Shown: positions 32,309-40,529, numbered from the stretch's first letter. The stretch: 64,000 bases of DNA from Candidatus Gallimonas merdae (GCA_904419525.1 CAJFRT010000008.1:1-64000); one strand, 5' to 3'. Program-made: numbers and translations. Notes: generated from the letters alone by a model not told the origin.

Positions 32309-33370
32309 ATGGATTTTCTCAGCAGAAAGGCGCGTTCGATCGCGCCGTATACGGCGGGGGAACAGCTCCGCGACAGGACCTATGTCAAACTCAATACCAA
32401 CGAAAATCCCTATCCTCCTTCGCCGCGGGTGAAGCAGGCCCTCCTCGATATGGATGCGGACGGGCTCAGGCGCTATCCCCGGCCGGACGCCGGGCTCCTG
32501 CGCGCCGCGATCGCCGAAAAAGAGGGCGTTTCGCCCGAAAATGTCTTCTGCGGAAACGGCTCGGACGAAGTGCTTGCGCTCTCCTTTCCCGCCTTTTTCG
32601 ATGCCGACGGGGCGGGGGCATGCTTTGCCGACCTCACATATTCGTTCTATGAAGTGTTTGCGGCTTTCTTCGGGATCCCGGCGAAGGTCGTTCCGCTCAG
32701 GGAGGACTTCACGTTCGATCTTGCCGCCATGCGCGCGCAGGACTGTCAGGGCTATTACATCGCCAATCCGAATGCGCCGACGGGGATCGGCATCGGGCGC
32801 GCGGAAATGGAGCAGTTTGTGCGCTCCGTTCCCGAAAAAATCGTCATTCTGGACGAGGCGTATATGGACTTTTTCGGCGAGAGCTTCGTGCCGCTTGTAA
32901 AAGAGTATCCGAACGTGCTCGTCGTCAGGACCTTTTCCAAGAGCTACGCGCTGGCGGGGATCCGCTGCGGGTATGCCGTGGGGAACGCCTCCCTCATTGC
33001 GGGGCTGTTCCGTATGAAGGATTGTTTCAATTCCTATCCCGTGGACGCCGTAGCGGAGGCGGTCTGCGCGGCGGCCGTCGGCGATCGCGATTACTATGCG
33101 GCGGCAACGGAAAAGGTGATCGCGGAACGCGGGAGGCTGACCGTGGCCCTGCGGGAGATGGGGTTCACCGTTCCGGAGAGCCGTGCCAATTTCCTGTTTG
33201 CGGGAAGGGGCCGCCTGGGCGGAAAAGCGATCTACGAAAAGCTCAGATCGGAGGGTGTGCTTGTCCGCTTCTGGGACAGGCCGTTGCTGCGCGATTTTGT
33301 GCGCATCACCGTTGGCTCGCACGAAGAAAACGACATTCTGCTTGAAAAACTCAACAAAATTCTCTCATAG
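32309..33370 (+). CDS. hisC: Histidinol-phosphate aminotransferase-like PLP enzyme
   Basis: A 353-residue class I/II aminotransferase with KLNTNENPYPPSP at the N-terminus, the aspartate of ILDEAYMDF and the PLP lysine in RTFSKSYALAGIRCGY. These are hallmarks of HisC, which transaminates imidazole-acetol phosphate in histidine synthesis. No other his genes lie nearby, so related activities (aromatic amino acids, or threonine-phosphate decarboxylase-like) cannot be excluded. GGAGGAAG precedes the ATG. The following gene starts 11 bp later. Confidence 0.85.
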   Translation: MDFLSRKARSIAPYTAGEQLRDRTYVKLNTNENPYPPSPRVKQALLDMDADGLRRYPRPDAGLLRAAIAEKEGVSPENVFCGNGSDEVLALSFPAFFDADGAGACFADLTYSFYEVFAAFFGIPAKVVPLREDFTFDLAAMRAQDCQGYYIANPNAPTGIGIGRAEMEQFVRSVPEKIVILDEAYMDFFGESFVPLVKEYPNVLVVRTFSKSYALAGIRCGYAVGNASLIAGLFRMKDCFNSYPVDAVAEAVCAAAVGDRDYYAAATEKVIAERGRLTVALREMGFTVPESRANFLFAGRGRLGGKAIYEKLRSEGVLVRFWDRPLLRDFVRITVGSHEENDILLEKLNKILS

Positions 33371-33381
33371 GAGGGGAGCTT

Positions 33382-34464
33382 ATGCGGCTCGACCTTTCCG
33401 TACCGAAGATGAACGCCGTGGGCGCGGACGGGGAGGACGGGCCGTTCTGGTCTCCCGTCCGCGAGGGCGCGGAACGGTTTCTGCGCCGGACGGCGGGCAA
33501 GGCACTGATCCTTTCGGACGGCGAGGCGTTCTCCTCGCTTGCCTGCGCGGCGCGGCTCTCGCGGGCGGTCACCGTACTCTGGGACGGCGACGCGCTGGCG
33601 CTGTTTGCCCTGCCGGAAGTCGGCTGTGTGCTCGCATCGGGCGGCAGGGAGGTCCTGGCGGCCGCACGGTTCTTCGCGGGCGTGCGCCGCGTTCCGTGCA
33701 TACTGTTCCCCCGCGAGGCATCGCTGGACGGCGCGTATGAAATATGCGCGCGGGTGCGGCTTTCCGGAGAGGAACGGGAGGTCGGCCTTGCCGATGCGGA
33801 GATCGTTTTCGATGAAGAACTGCTTGCTCCTTCCCTGGGCGAAGGGTATGCGCGGCTTCTTTTGTCCCGCCTTGCCCTGTTTGAGGCAAGGGCGGTCGGG
33901 CTGATCTGCCGCCGTCCCTTCGGCGGGGAGGCCTGCGAGCGGGCCTTCGCGGCGCTCGATCCCGTGCGCGGGGAACTCCCTGCCCGTGCGGTCGTGGAAA
34001 AAAACGCGCTCCTGCGCCGCCTGGAGCGGGACGGCGTGCCCGTCGGCGAAGGGTGCACCCTTGCGGAGCTGTATGACGGGTCGTCATTTGCCGTCTTGCA
34101 GGCACAGCGCGCTCTCTCTGCTCTCTATTATGCCTTTTTGCGCCGCGGATCGCCGCGCAGATATGCGGTCCCGGACTACCGGGCGCGGGCTGCCGCGTCG
34201 CAGGTGTCCTATGCGCAGCTGCGCATTCCCGACGCGGCCGAATATGCGTCCCGTGCCCTCATGCTGGAACGGGTGCGCGGGGAACTGCTTGCAGAAATTC
34301 TGCATCTTCGTTCGGCGCATGCGGCGCAGCTGCGCGCGATCCGCGCCTATACAAGGGCGGATCTTCCGGCGCCCGATCTGTCGCTGCTCACCCGTCTGCC
34401 GGAGCTTGTGCCCGACGGACTGTGCGCCGTTCTGCGTGATTTCGGATTATTGGAGATATTATGA
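33382..34464 (+). CDS. Degenerate dehydroquinate-synthase/Fe-alcohol-dehydrogenase-like protein
   Basis: A 360-residue soluble protein. Its plan resembles glycerol-1-phosphate dehydrogenases and iron alcohol dehydrogenases: a Rossmann-like N-terminal half (ALILSDGEAFSSLACAARL, then VGCVLASGGREVLAAARFFA), a segment PCILFPREASLDGAY in the place of the usual PT(T/A)AS(T/S)DG, ADAEIVFDEELL, and a helical C-terminal half. The metal-binding histidines are not obvious, so the enzyme may be inactive or highly diverged. It overlaps the next gene by 4 bp, a HAD phosphatase that often acts on glycerol phosphate. The family assignment is tentative. Confidence 0.55.
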   Translation: MRLDLSVPKMNAVGADGEDGPFWSPVREGAERFLRRTAGKALILSDGEAFSSLACAARLSRAVTVLWDGDALALFALPEVGCVLASGGREVLAAARFFAGVRRVPCILFPREASLDGAYEICARVRLSGEEREVGLADAEIVFDEELLAPSLGEGYARLLLSRLALFEARAVGLICRRPFGGEACERAFAALDPVRGELPARAVVEKNALLRRLERDGVPVGEGCTLAELYDGSSFAVLQAQRALSALYYAFLRRGSPRRYAVPDYRARAAASQVSYAQLRIPDAAEYASRALMLERVRGELLAEILHLRSAHAAQLRAIRAYTRADLPAPDLSLLTRLPELVPDGLCAVLRDFGLLEIL

Positions 34465-35240
34465 CGAAAGAAGAACTGCTCAGACAGACCGACCTGTTTT
34501 TGTTCGATCTGGACGGAACCGTGTATCTGGACAATACGCCCATACCGGGCGCGCCCGAGGCGCTCTCCCGCCTGCGCAATGGCGGCAAACGCGTCGTCTT
34601 TCTCACCAATAACTCGTCAAAGACGCGCGCGGAATACGAGGTCAAACTGCGCGCTCTGGGGCTGTTTGCGGACGGGGACGCGGTGTATACCTCGGCCGAT
34701 GCGACGGCGGAGTATCTGAAAGCGCACCATGCGGGGAAAAGGGTGTACCTCTTTGCGACGGACGCGGTCCGCGAGACCTTCCGTGCGGCGGGGATCGCGC
34801 TCGACGAGAGCGCTCCGGACGTGTGCGTGCTCGCCTACGATACGACGCTCACGTTTGAAAAACTCAGACGGTTCAACGAATTCCTCGCAAGGGGCGCCGT
34901 CTATCTTGCCACGCATCCCGATGACGTCTGCCCCACGGCGGATATCCCCATGCCGGACGTCGGTTCTTTCCTCGCACTGTTCGAGCGTTCCTGCGGGAGG
35001 CGGCCGGACGTCATCTGCGGAAAGCCCTACACGGTCATGGGCGAATGCGTTGCGCGTACCTTCGGCGTGCCCGCTTCGCGCACCTGCATGGTCGGGGACA
35101 GAATGCACACGGATATCCGCTTTGCCAATGCAAACGGTATGCGCGCTCTTCTGGTGCTTTCGGGCGAGACAACGCGCGCAAGCATGAAAAATTTCCCCGA
35201 TTCTCCCGATCTGGTGCTCGGCAGCCTTGCCGAATTGTAA
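34461..35240 (+). CDS. HAD-superfamily IIA phosphatase (NagD/AraL-like)
   Basis: A 259-residue hydrolase with motif I FLFDLDGTVYLDN, motif II VFLTNNSSKTRAEY, motif III lysine (ICGKPYTVMG) and motif IV MVGDRMHTDIRFA. NagD-type enzymes dephosphorylate nucleotides, sugar phosphates or glycerol phosphate, and several serve as metabolite-repair phosphatases. The start overlaps the previous stop by 4 bp. Together with its neighbour it could act on a phosphorylated triol or sugar, which is inference. Confidence 0.9.
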   Translation: MTKEELLRQTDLFLFDLDGTVYLDNTPIPGAPEALSRLRNGGKRVVFLTNNSSKTRAEYEVKLRALGLFADGDAVYTSADATAEYLKAHHAGKRVYLFATDAVRETFRAAGIALDESAPDVCVLAYDTTLTFEKLRRFNEFLARGAVYLATHPDDVCPTADIPMPDVGSFLALFERSCGRRPDVICGKPYTVMGECVARTFGVPASRTCMVGDRMHTDIRFANANGMRALLVLSGETTRASMKNFPDSPDLVLGSLAEL

Positions 35241-35316
35241 AAGATGTTTGAAACCGCCCTCAAGGGGGGTAAATATAAAGCGATAAGACCGCACGCAAAG
35301 TGCGGCGGAGGACACT

Positions 35317-35625
35317 ATGCAGGAAGTCAAAGTGCTTGAAACCGCCCCCGCGATCGTCGTTGCGCTCTCGGGCGAGATCGCCGCGGAAAATGCCGACGAG
35401 TTCTACGCGGAGATCAAGGGGCTCTATGAAGCCAATCCCGCGGACATCACGTTCGAGTGTTCCGCACTGACGTTCATCGACTCCACGACGCTCGGAACGT
35501 TCGTCAAGATTCTCAAATGCGTCCGTTCGGACGGACACAACTTAAAGCTCAAAGGGCTGCAGCCGCGGCTGAAAAAGCTGTTCGTCATCTGCGCCCTGGA
35601 CACCATTATGGAGATAGAGCCATGA
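35317..35625 (+). CDS. STAS-domain anti-sigma factor antagonist (RsbV/SpoIIAA-like)
   Basis: A 102-residue STAS protein: EIAAENADEFYAEIKGLY followed by TFIDSTTLGTFVKILKCVR, where the serine after FID is the usual phosphorylation site. When unphosphorylated such proteins bind an anti-sigma kinase and free the sigma factor. It heads a four-gene operon in which each stop overlaps the next start by 4 bp. GGAGG precedes the ATG. Confidence 0.92.
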   Translation: MQEVKVLETAPAIVVALSGEIAAENADEFYAEIKGLYEANPADITFECSALTFIDSTTLGTFVKILKCVRSDGHNLKLKGLQPRLKKLFVICALDTIMEIEP

Positions 35626-35996
35626 AAGATTATCTTGATCTGCGTGTTCCGCTCCGGCGCGAGATGATGACGACCGTCCGCCTTGCAACGGGCGGCGTGT
35701 GCTCCGCCGCGGGCATGAGCTACGACGGCGGCGAGGACTGCAAGGTCTGCGTGACGGAGAGTCTGCTGCTGCTGATGCGCCGCGGCTTTGTCTCCGCACA
35801 GGTCAGTTTCTGTGCGGCGGCGAACGGCGGCATTCAGGTGCGCGTCACGGGGGAAGAGGGCGCGGCAGCCGTCCCCCTTGCCGATGAGGACGAGATCGCG
35901 CTCGCCCTCCTCAATGCGCTTGCGGAGGACGTCGCAATGGACAGGGCGGACGATACGATCCGGGCGATTGTGTTTACTTTCGGTCAACAGGCATGA
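35622..35996 (+). CDS. Degenerate RsbW/SpoIIAB-like anti-sigma factor
   Basis: A 124-residue protein with the start pattern of RsbW-type kinases (DLRVPLRREMMTTVRLATGG, then CSAAGMSYDGGEDCKVCVTE). In RsbW the helix after this glutamate holds the Mg-binding Asn of the N-box; here it reads ESLLLLMRRGF without Asn. The DxGxG and glycine-rich ATP-lid motifs are also absent. It may still bind sigma or the STAS protein without kinase activity. It overlaps both neighbours by 4 bp. A second, better HATPase follows the sigma gene. Confidence 0.7.
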   Translation: MKDYLDLRVPLRREMMTTVRLATGGVCSAAGMSYDGGEDCKVCVTESLLLLMRRGFVSAQVSFCAAANGGIQVRVTGEEGAAAVPLADEDEIALALLNALAEDVAMDRADDTIRAIVFTFGQQA

Positions 35997-36721
35997 ACGA
36001 AGAAGAACTGTTCCGCAAATACCGTGAAACGGGCGACGTCGCTCTGCGCAACGAGATCGTCGAAAAATATCTGTACATAGCCGCCGTGCTCGCAAAAAAA
36101 TTCGTCGGGCGCGGAGTGGACTATGACGACTTGTATCAGGTCGCCTCGCTTGCGCTCATCAAGGGGGTCGATCGCTTTGACGAGCGCAAAGGGCTGAAAT
36201 TCTCTACGTTCATCACGCCCACGATCACGGGGGAGATCAAAAATTACTTCCGCGACCGTTCCCGGCTGGTGCATCTTCCGCGCAAGGTGAGTGAGCTGCG
36301 CGTGGCGATCAAGCACGCTTCCGAAGAATTCTTTGCACAAAACGGCAGAAAACCGACGGCAAAGGAGCTTGCGGCAAAGCTGGGTGTCACGGAAGAAGAG
36401 GTGCTGCGCAGTTCCGATGCCGGCGGCGTGGTCTCGCTGGACGTACCCGTCGACCGGGAGGGGGACGGCATGAGCCTGCACGACGTGCTCCCCGCCGAGG
36501 ACGACGTGTTTGAACGGGTGGAGGACCGCGATGCCCTGGAATCCGCATTGCGTACCCTGACCGAACAGGAGCGCGCGCTCGTGCGGTGCCGGTTCGGTCA
36601 GGAGCTCTCGCAGATGGAAACGGCCAGAAAGCTGGGCGTTTCCCAGATGAACGTCTCGCGCATGGAACGCAGGGTTCTGCAGAAACTGCGGGAGACGATG
36701 AAAAAGACGATGGTGGAATGA
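35993..36721 (+). CDS. SigB/SigF-type RNA polymerase sigma factor
   Basis: A 242-residue sigma-70 family member with region 2 (YDDLYQVASLALIKGVDRFD; KFSTFITPTITGEIKNYFRD), region 3 (VHLPRKVSELRVAIK and so on) and region 4 HTH (METARKLGVSQMNVSRMERR). VHLPRKV and the C-terminal pattern are closer to SigB than to sporulation SigF. It should direct a stress or developmental regulon, held inactive by partner switching with the adjacent genes. Confidence 0.92.
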   Translation: MNEEELFRKYRETGDVALRNEIVEKYLYIAAVLAKKFVGRGVDYDDLYQVASLALIKGVDRFDERKGLKFSTFITPTITGEIKNYFRDRSRLVHLPRKVSELRVAIKHASEEFFAQNGRKPTAKELAAKLGVTEEEVLRSSDAGGVVSLDVPVDREGDGMSLHDVLPAEDDVFERVEDRDALESALRTLTEQERALVRCRFGQELSQMETARKLGVSQMNVSRMERRVLQKLRETMKKTMVE

Positions 36722-37080
36722 TGATTTGCGAAGTGGACGATTTTCGGGCGCTGAAAGCCGCGCTCGAAAGAATGTGCGCTGCGCTCGAGCGGGACGCCGT
36801 TCCTGAAAACGCAGTGTTTGACTGCAAACTGGTCGCAAGCGAACTGCTGAGCAACGCGCTCCGCTACGGCGGGGGTCATGCGGCGTTCGCTGCCGAAAAA
36901 CAGGGCGGCGAAGTCGTCATCCGTGTGCGCTGCGCCAATAATTTCCGCCCGCCCGACCGCGTCGAATGCTCTGCGGTGGACGCCGAATGCGGACGGGGAC
37001 TCTTTCTCGTCGATGCGCTCTCGGCTTCGCGCACGTACAGCGAAGAGGACGGCATCTGCGTCATCGTCCGTATTTTCTGA
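36718..37080 (+). CDS. HATPase-type anti-sigma kinase (RsbW-like)
   Basis: A 120-residue GHKL ATPase. The N-box is intact (VASELLSNALRYGGGHAAF) and a glycine-rich lid motif is present (GRGLFLVDALS), but the G1 box is reduced (CANNFRPPDRV instead of DxGxG). It starts with ATG at 36718 overlapping the sigma stop. It is the likely kinase of the module, holding the sigma factor and phosphorylating the STAS protein. The gene order with the kinase after sigma is unusual; in B. subtilis sigB and spoIIA operons the kinase precedes sigma. Confidence 0.82.
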   Translation: MMICEVDDFRALKAALERMCAALERDAVPENAVFDCKLVASELLSNALRYGGGHAAFAAEKQGGEVVIRVRCANNFRPPDRVECSAVDAECGRGLFLVDALSASRTYSEEDGICVIVRIF

Positions 37081-37094
37081 TCACGATAAAAAAT

Positions 37095-37126
37095 CCGCCC
37101 CGCTGTTCAAGCGGGGCGGGTTTTTT
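37095..37126. terminator. Bidirectional terminator after the sigma operon
   Basis: CCGCCCCGCT and AGCGGGGCGG form a 10-bp stem, with A-run before and T6 after. It also serves the converging NAD(P)-binding protein gene. Confidence 0.9.
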
Positions 37127-37134
37127 GATGCACG

Positions 37135-37773
37135 TTACTTTCCGATGACGGAGAAGCGCCGCTGAATGTGCTTTGCGTTCTCCACTTCGTCGATCATGGC
37201 AATGGCATAGTCCGCATAGCTGATGCGGCTCTCGCCCTTTTCGTTGACGAAGTATTCCTCGCCGCCCGTGAGATATTCTCCCGTGCGTGCGCCGTCCGCC
37301 ACGAAATCGCCCGCGGGGGAGAGAAATGTCCACTGTACGTCGCTGCGTTTGCGCAGGTCGTCCAAAGCGGCACCCTGCATATTCGCAAGCGGCCTGAATG
37401 CTTCGGGGAAACTCTCCAGATCTTTGACCTGAACGGTGTGCTCGGGGTTGACGTACAGGCTTCCCGCGCCGCCCACAACGAGCAGACGCACCTTTGTGCC
37501 GCTCAGAATATCGCACAGGTGGGCAAGCGACGTCCTGTGCAGGGGGAGCGTTTCGGGCGTCCATGCGCCGAACGCATCGATCACGGCGTCAAATCCCGCA
37601 AGGTCTTCGCGCGTCAGCTTAAACAGATCTTTTTCGACCGTCTTTGCCTTGGGGTTGGCGACCTTCTTTCCCTTGCGGACGAATCCCGTGACGTCGTACC
37701 CGCGGGAAACCGCTTCGTCGACGAGAAGCGCGCCCTCTTTTCCTGCCGCGCAGATGATTGCTACCTTTTTCAT
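37135..37773 (-). CDS. NAD(P)-binding Rossmann protein (NmrA/YwnB-like)
   Basis: A 212-residue atypical short-chain dehydrogenase-like protein. The nucleotide-binding start KKVAIICAAGKEGALLVDEA departs slightly from GxxGxxG; FDAVIDAFGAW and RLLVVGGAGSLYV follow. Relatives act as quinone or flavin reductases or redox sensors. The ATG at 37773 has GGAGG 8 nt upstream. Two palindromes that match the one at the adjacent rrf2 gene cover its promoter, so it is very probably controlled by that Rrf2 repressor, as for the B. subtilis ywnA-ywnB pair. Confidence 0.85.
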   Translation of the reverse strand: MKKVAIICAAGKEGALLVDEAVSRGYDVTGFVRKGKKVANPKAKTVEKDLFKLTREDLAGFDAVIDAFGAWTPETLPLHRTSLAHLCDILSGTKVRLLVVGGAGSLYVNPEHTVQVKDLESFPEAFRPLANMQGAALDDLRKRSDVQWTFLSPAGDFVADGARTGEYLTGGEEYFVNEKGESRISYADYAIAMIDEVENAKHIQRRFSVIGK

Positions 37774-37797
37774 AAGAAACCTCCGAAAATGTTTTGT

Positions 37798-37858
37798 TGT
37801 AATCTTTTTGATTACAGCGATAGTATAGCACGGTCTTGTTGTAATGTCAAGAATTACA
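37798..37858 (-). promoter_or_regulatory. Promoter with two Rrf2-type operators
   Basis: On the minus strand TTGACA (37850-37845) and TATACT (37827-37822) are 17 bp apart. TGTAAT-7-ATTACA occurs twice, at 37840-37858 over the -35 and at 37798-37816 over the transcript start. Both palindromes are 19 bp. Confidence 0.85.
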
Positions 37859-37904
37859 GCTAAAATTTTTTGCTTTTTCCAAAAAAACTTTTTCAACAAA
37901 AAAA

Positions 37905-37925
37905 CTGCCCCCGGAAAGGGGACAG
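37905..37925 (-). terminator. Terminator of the rrf2-family gene
   Basis: On the minus strand CTGTCCCC and GGGGGCAG pair with one mismatch and are followed by T7. Confidence 0.75.
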
Positions 37926-37938
37926 CCTTTTATATGAT

Positions 37939-38361
37939 TCAGACTTTGCGCAGTTCCCGCGTCAGGTCGGCGAGCGTCACTTTTTTCAGTTCGTTCTCCA
38001 TTGCCGCCTGTGCGTCCGCAAGGTGCGCGTCCAGAACGGCGTGGATATTTTTCCCGACCGGGCAGGAAGGGTTGGGGTTTTCATGAAAGTGGAACAGCCC
38101 GCCGTCGACGCTGTCCACGGCCGTATAGACATCGTACAGCGTGATCTCGTTCAGATCCTTTCGGATCGTCGCTCCGCCGCTTCCCGCCCTGACGTCGATC
38201 ATTCCGGCCGCTTTCAGGCTCAGAAGCGTTCTTCGTATGACGACGGGATTGACCTGAACGCTTGCGGCAATAAATTCCGAGGTGACCTTTGTGGTCTCTG
38301 AAAAGGTATGAATGACAAGCAGCGTATGCACTGCCACGGTAAATCTCGATGTGATCTTCAT
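37939..38361 (-). CDS. Rrf2-family transcriptional regulator
   Basis: A 140-residue Rrf2 protein with winged HTH (FTVAVHTLLVIHTFSETTKV; AASVQVNPVVIRRTLLSLKA) and RAGSGGATI in the wing. Only one cysteine is visible (PSCPVGKN), so it is not an IscR-type three-Cys cluster protein; it resembles YwnA/HypR-like redox regulators, in which one cysteine senses oxidants. The ATG at 38361 follows GGAGAACC. A strong palindrome covers its own promoter, implying autoregulation together with the Rossmann gene. Confidence 0.9.
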   Translation of the reverse strand: MKITSRFTVAVHTLLVIHTFSETTKVTSEFIAASVQVNPVVIRRTLLSLKAAGMIDVRAGSGGATIRKDLNEITLYDVYTAVDSVDGGLFHFHENPNPSCPVGKNIHAVLDAHLADAQAAMENELKKVTLADLTRELRKV

Positions 38362-38382
38362 GGTTGGTTCTCCGATACCGTC

Positions 38383-38426
38383 ATTATAGCACTGCCCCAT
38401 TGTAATGTCAAGCGTTACAATGGGGC
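38383..38426 (-). promoter_or_regulatory. rrf2 promoter with 12-bp-arm palindrome
   Basis: On the minus strand TTGACA (38411-38406) and TATAAT (38388-38383) are 17 bp apart. GCCCCATTGTAA and TTACAATGGGGC form perfect arms (38394-38405, 38415-38426) centred on the -35. The inner TGTAA-TTACA matches the operators at 37798 and 37840. Confidence 0.88.
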
Positions 38427-38434
38427 GATTCCCG

Positions 38435-38463
38435 AAAAAAGAGCGCTCCGTGGGGGAGCGCTC
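38435..38463 (-). terminator. Terminator of the Pro-rich membrane protein gene
   Basis: GAGCGCTCC and GGAGCGCTC form a 9-bp stem with a 5-nt loop. On the minus strand T6 follows. Confidence 0.85.
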
Positions 38464-38478
38464 TTTGTGTCGGGTGAA

Positions 38479-40284
38479 TCAGAGTTTGCTGACGTATTCG
38501 TACAGCTTTCCGAGCAGTTCGGGCGAGATATGGCTGCGGAACTTGCCCAGATAGATGAACACCTTATGGAAGAATTCGCGGTTGTCGCCGCCGATCACAT
38601 AGGCGGGCAGATAGCTGAGGTCACCGTAGCGGTTTGCAATGAACAGGTCGCCGAACTCGTTGCGTTCCTGAGGGGTGAGCATGTTGATGAAGGAATCGTA
38701 AGTATAGGGAGTCGGGTCATAGACCGCTTTGGGAGCCGCCGCCGGGCGATACGCGGGAGCGGGTGCATAATGAGCCGCGGGCGCGTAGGCGGGCGTGGGC
38801 GCAGGTGCGGGCGCATACTGATATGTCACGCCGGCCGCCGTCTGGGCGGCGGGGGCGGGCTCGGGCGCAATGCCGCGGGCAAGCGCCGCCATGCTCCGCT
38901 CAAATTCGCTCATGGGCGTATCCTCCGCAGGTGCGGGCGCGGGAGCCGGTTTCTCTTCAGCCGGAGCGGGCGCAGGCGCAGGTTCGGGCGCCGCCTGGGG
39001 GGCAGGCGCCGGCGACATGGGCGCCGCAAAGAAGGGAACGGCGTAGATGGGCGTCGCGGGCTGCTGAACGGCTGCGGGCTGCTGGACGATGACGGTTGTT
39101 CCGGGCGCGGCCACAGTCTGCTGTGCGGCAGGTTCCGCGGCTGCTTCCGCTTTGACTTCTGCTGCCGATTGGGGCTGCGCAGCCGCAACTGCGGCGGGAG
39201 ATGCCGCGGCAGAGATCTGGCGTTCTTCCGTTCCGATCTGAGCGCTTTCTTCTTCCGCTTCTTTTGCGCGCGCTCTGGAGGCCTGCACGATGGCGACGAT
39301 CAGGGCGAGCAGGAATGCCGCAAGCGGCGCCGCGACCGAAAGGATAACGGCAAGAAGGTTGGCGCTTCCGAACATCGTCGCAAAGGTAATGTCAATGATC
39401 TGTGCGATCACGGCAAGCACGACGGCGATGAGCAGGATCCCGAAGCGGACCGCATCGAACACGTATGCCTTTTTCGCGCTCAGGCGCACCGCGCAGACAA
39501 TAAAGTTGAGAATGACGACGATCATCGTGATGAAAGCCGTCAGGTTGACGAACAGGTTGTCCCCGATGTGGCTGTACCAGATGTCCGCGCCGGCCATTGC
39601 CGAACCGGGATAGGTCAGCCCGAAGATCGCAGCCGCGACAAGCAGCAGGGAGAGGACGTTGACCAGGGCAAGCCCCTTGCGGCGCGCAAACGCCGTCACG
39701 ATCAGGGCAACGAGCATGATGCCTGCCGGAATGCCCACGGTCAGGTCGATCATGGAGCCGGTGAATTCTCCGCGCGCGGCGGAAATCAGGTAGTAGGACA
39801 GCAGGAAGTATCCCGCATAGGTAAGGAACACAAGGATCGCCGAAGTCATCGCGCAGTTCTTCGCCGCCTTTCTCGAACAGAAGGAGACGATCATCAGAAC
39901 GACGGACAGGACGATCGTCACGCACAGCAGGATCAGCAGTCCGAATTCAAGGACGTTGGCAGTATTTCCCTGGCTGAACATGTCGGAAAAGAAGGTGCCC
40001 ACGCCCCGCGAGACGATGGTCGCAAAATAAGCGTACACGTAGCCGAACAGCGAATCGGCAAGAATGACGTTTTCCGCATCAAACGTGGACAGGTTTCCGT
40101 TGAAATTGCCCAGGAAGATGCCGGAGATTGCATACAAAAGGCCGATAAACAGTCCACCGACGGCGCACACGAACGCGATGACGGCAAGTGCACGGTATCC
40201 GCCTGCGGAGGGTTTTTCCTCTTCGGGGGTATCCATGCCCGCATTTGCCGGTTCTTCCACGATTACCTGTTGTAATTCGCTCAT
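38479..40284 (-). CDS. Multi-pass membrane protein with Pro/Ala-rich linker and C-terminal domain
   Basis: A 601-residue protein. A short acidic N-terminus is followed by about eight to ten helices (residues 30-310), then some 200 residues of Pro/Ala-rich linker (PAPAPAEEKPAPAPAPAEDT and similar), and an 80-residue folded C-terminus (YDSFINMLTPQERNEFGDLF; FFHKVFIYLGKFRSHISPEL). The C-terminal domain is conserved-looking and probably cytosolic. The ATG at 40284 has GGAGTG 9 nt upstream. It has a consensus promoter and its own terminator. I recognise no family. Confidence 0.8.
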   Translation of the reverse strand: MSELQQVIVEEPANAGMDTPEEEKPSAGGYRALAVIAFVCAVGGLFIGLLYAISGIFLGNFNGNLSTFDAENVILADSLFGYVYAYFATIVSRGVGTFFSDMFSQGNTANVLEFGLLILLCVTIVLSVVLMIVSFCSRKAAKNCAMTSAILVFLTYAGYFLLSYYLISAARGEFTGSMIDLTVGIPAGIMLVALIVTAFARRKGLALVNVLSLLLVAAAIFGLTYPGSAMAGADIWYSHIGDNLFVNLTAFITMIVVILNFIVCAVRLSAKKAYVFDAVRFGILLIAVVLAVIAQIIDITFATMFGSANLLAVILSVAAPLAAFLLALIVAIVQASRARAKEAEEESAQIGTEERQISAAASPAAVAAAQPQSAAEVKAEAAAEPAAQQTVAAPGTTVIVQQPAAVQQPATPIYAVPFFAAPMSPAPAPQAAPEPAPAPAPAEEKPAPAPAPAEDTPMSEFERSMAALARGIAPEPAPAAQTAAGVTYQYAPAPAPTPAYAPAAHYAPAPAYRPAAAPKAVYDPTPYTYDSFINMLTPQERNEFGDLFIANRYGDLSYLPAYVIGGDNREFFHKVFIYLGKFRSHISPELLGKLYEYVSKL

Positions 40285-40336
40285 GCTGTTGTCACTCCAT
40301 TGGTTTGTTTGTTGGGATTCCCCATAATTCTTTTTC

Positions 40337-40365
40337 ATTATATCACGGCGGCGTGTCAGTGTCAA
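40337..40365 (-). promoter_or_regulatory. Promoter of the Pro-rich membrane protein gene
   Basis: On the minus strand TTGACA (40365-40360) and TATAAT (40342-40337) are 17 bp apart, an ideal sigma-A promoter. Confidence 0.88.
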
Positions 40366-40500
40366 TGCTCTGGCGGAAAAAAACACAAATTTGTATGCGT
40401 TCCGAGGGGCATGGGCGGACATGGAGCGCCCGTTTTGCCCCGAAAGTTGTGATAGTTTTCTGAAATCCGGACATGGGTGCCCCACGGTTTGAAAAAACTC

Positions 40501-40529
40501 TTGATATTCGGAGGGGAAAATGGTATAAT
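40501..40529 (+). promoter_or_regulatory. Promoter of the PucR-like/protease operon
   Basis: TTGATA (40501-40506) and TATAAT (40524-40529) are 17 bp apart with an extended -10 (TGG). Confidence 0.85.

Noticed and set aside
38308-40275. A 655-codon plus-strand frame rich in Gly and Arg
   Set aside because: It is antisense to the membrane protein with consensus promoter and terminator; the Gly/Arg bias comes from the complementary Pro/Ala codons.
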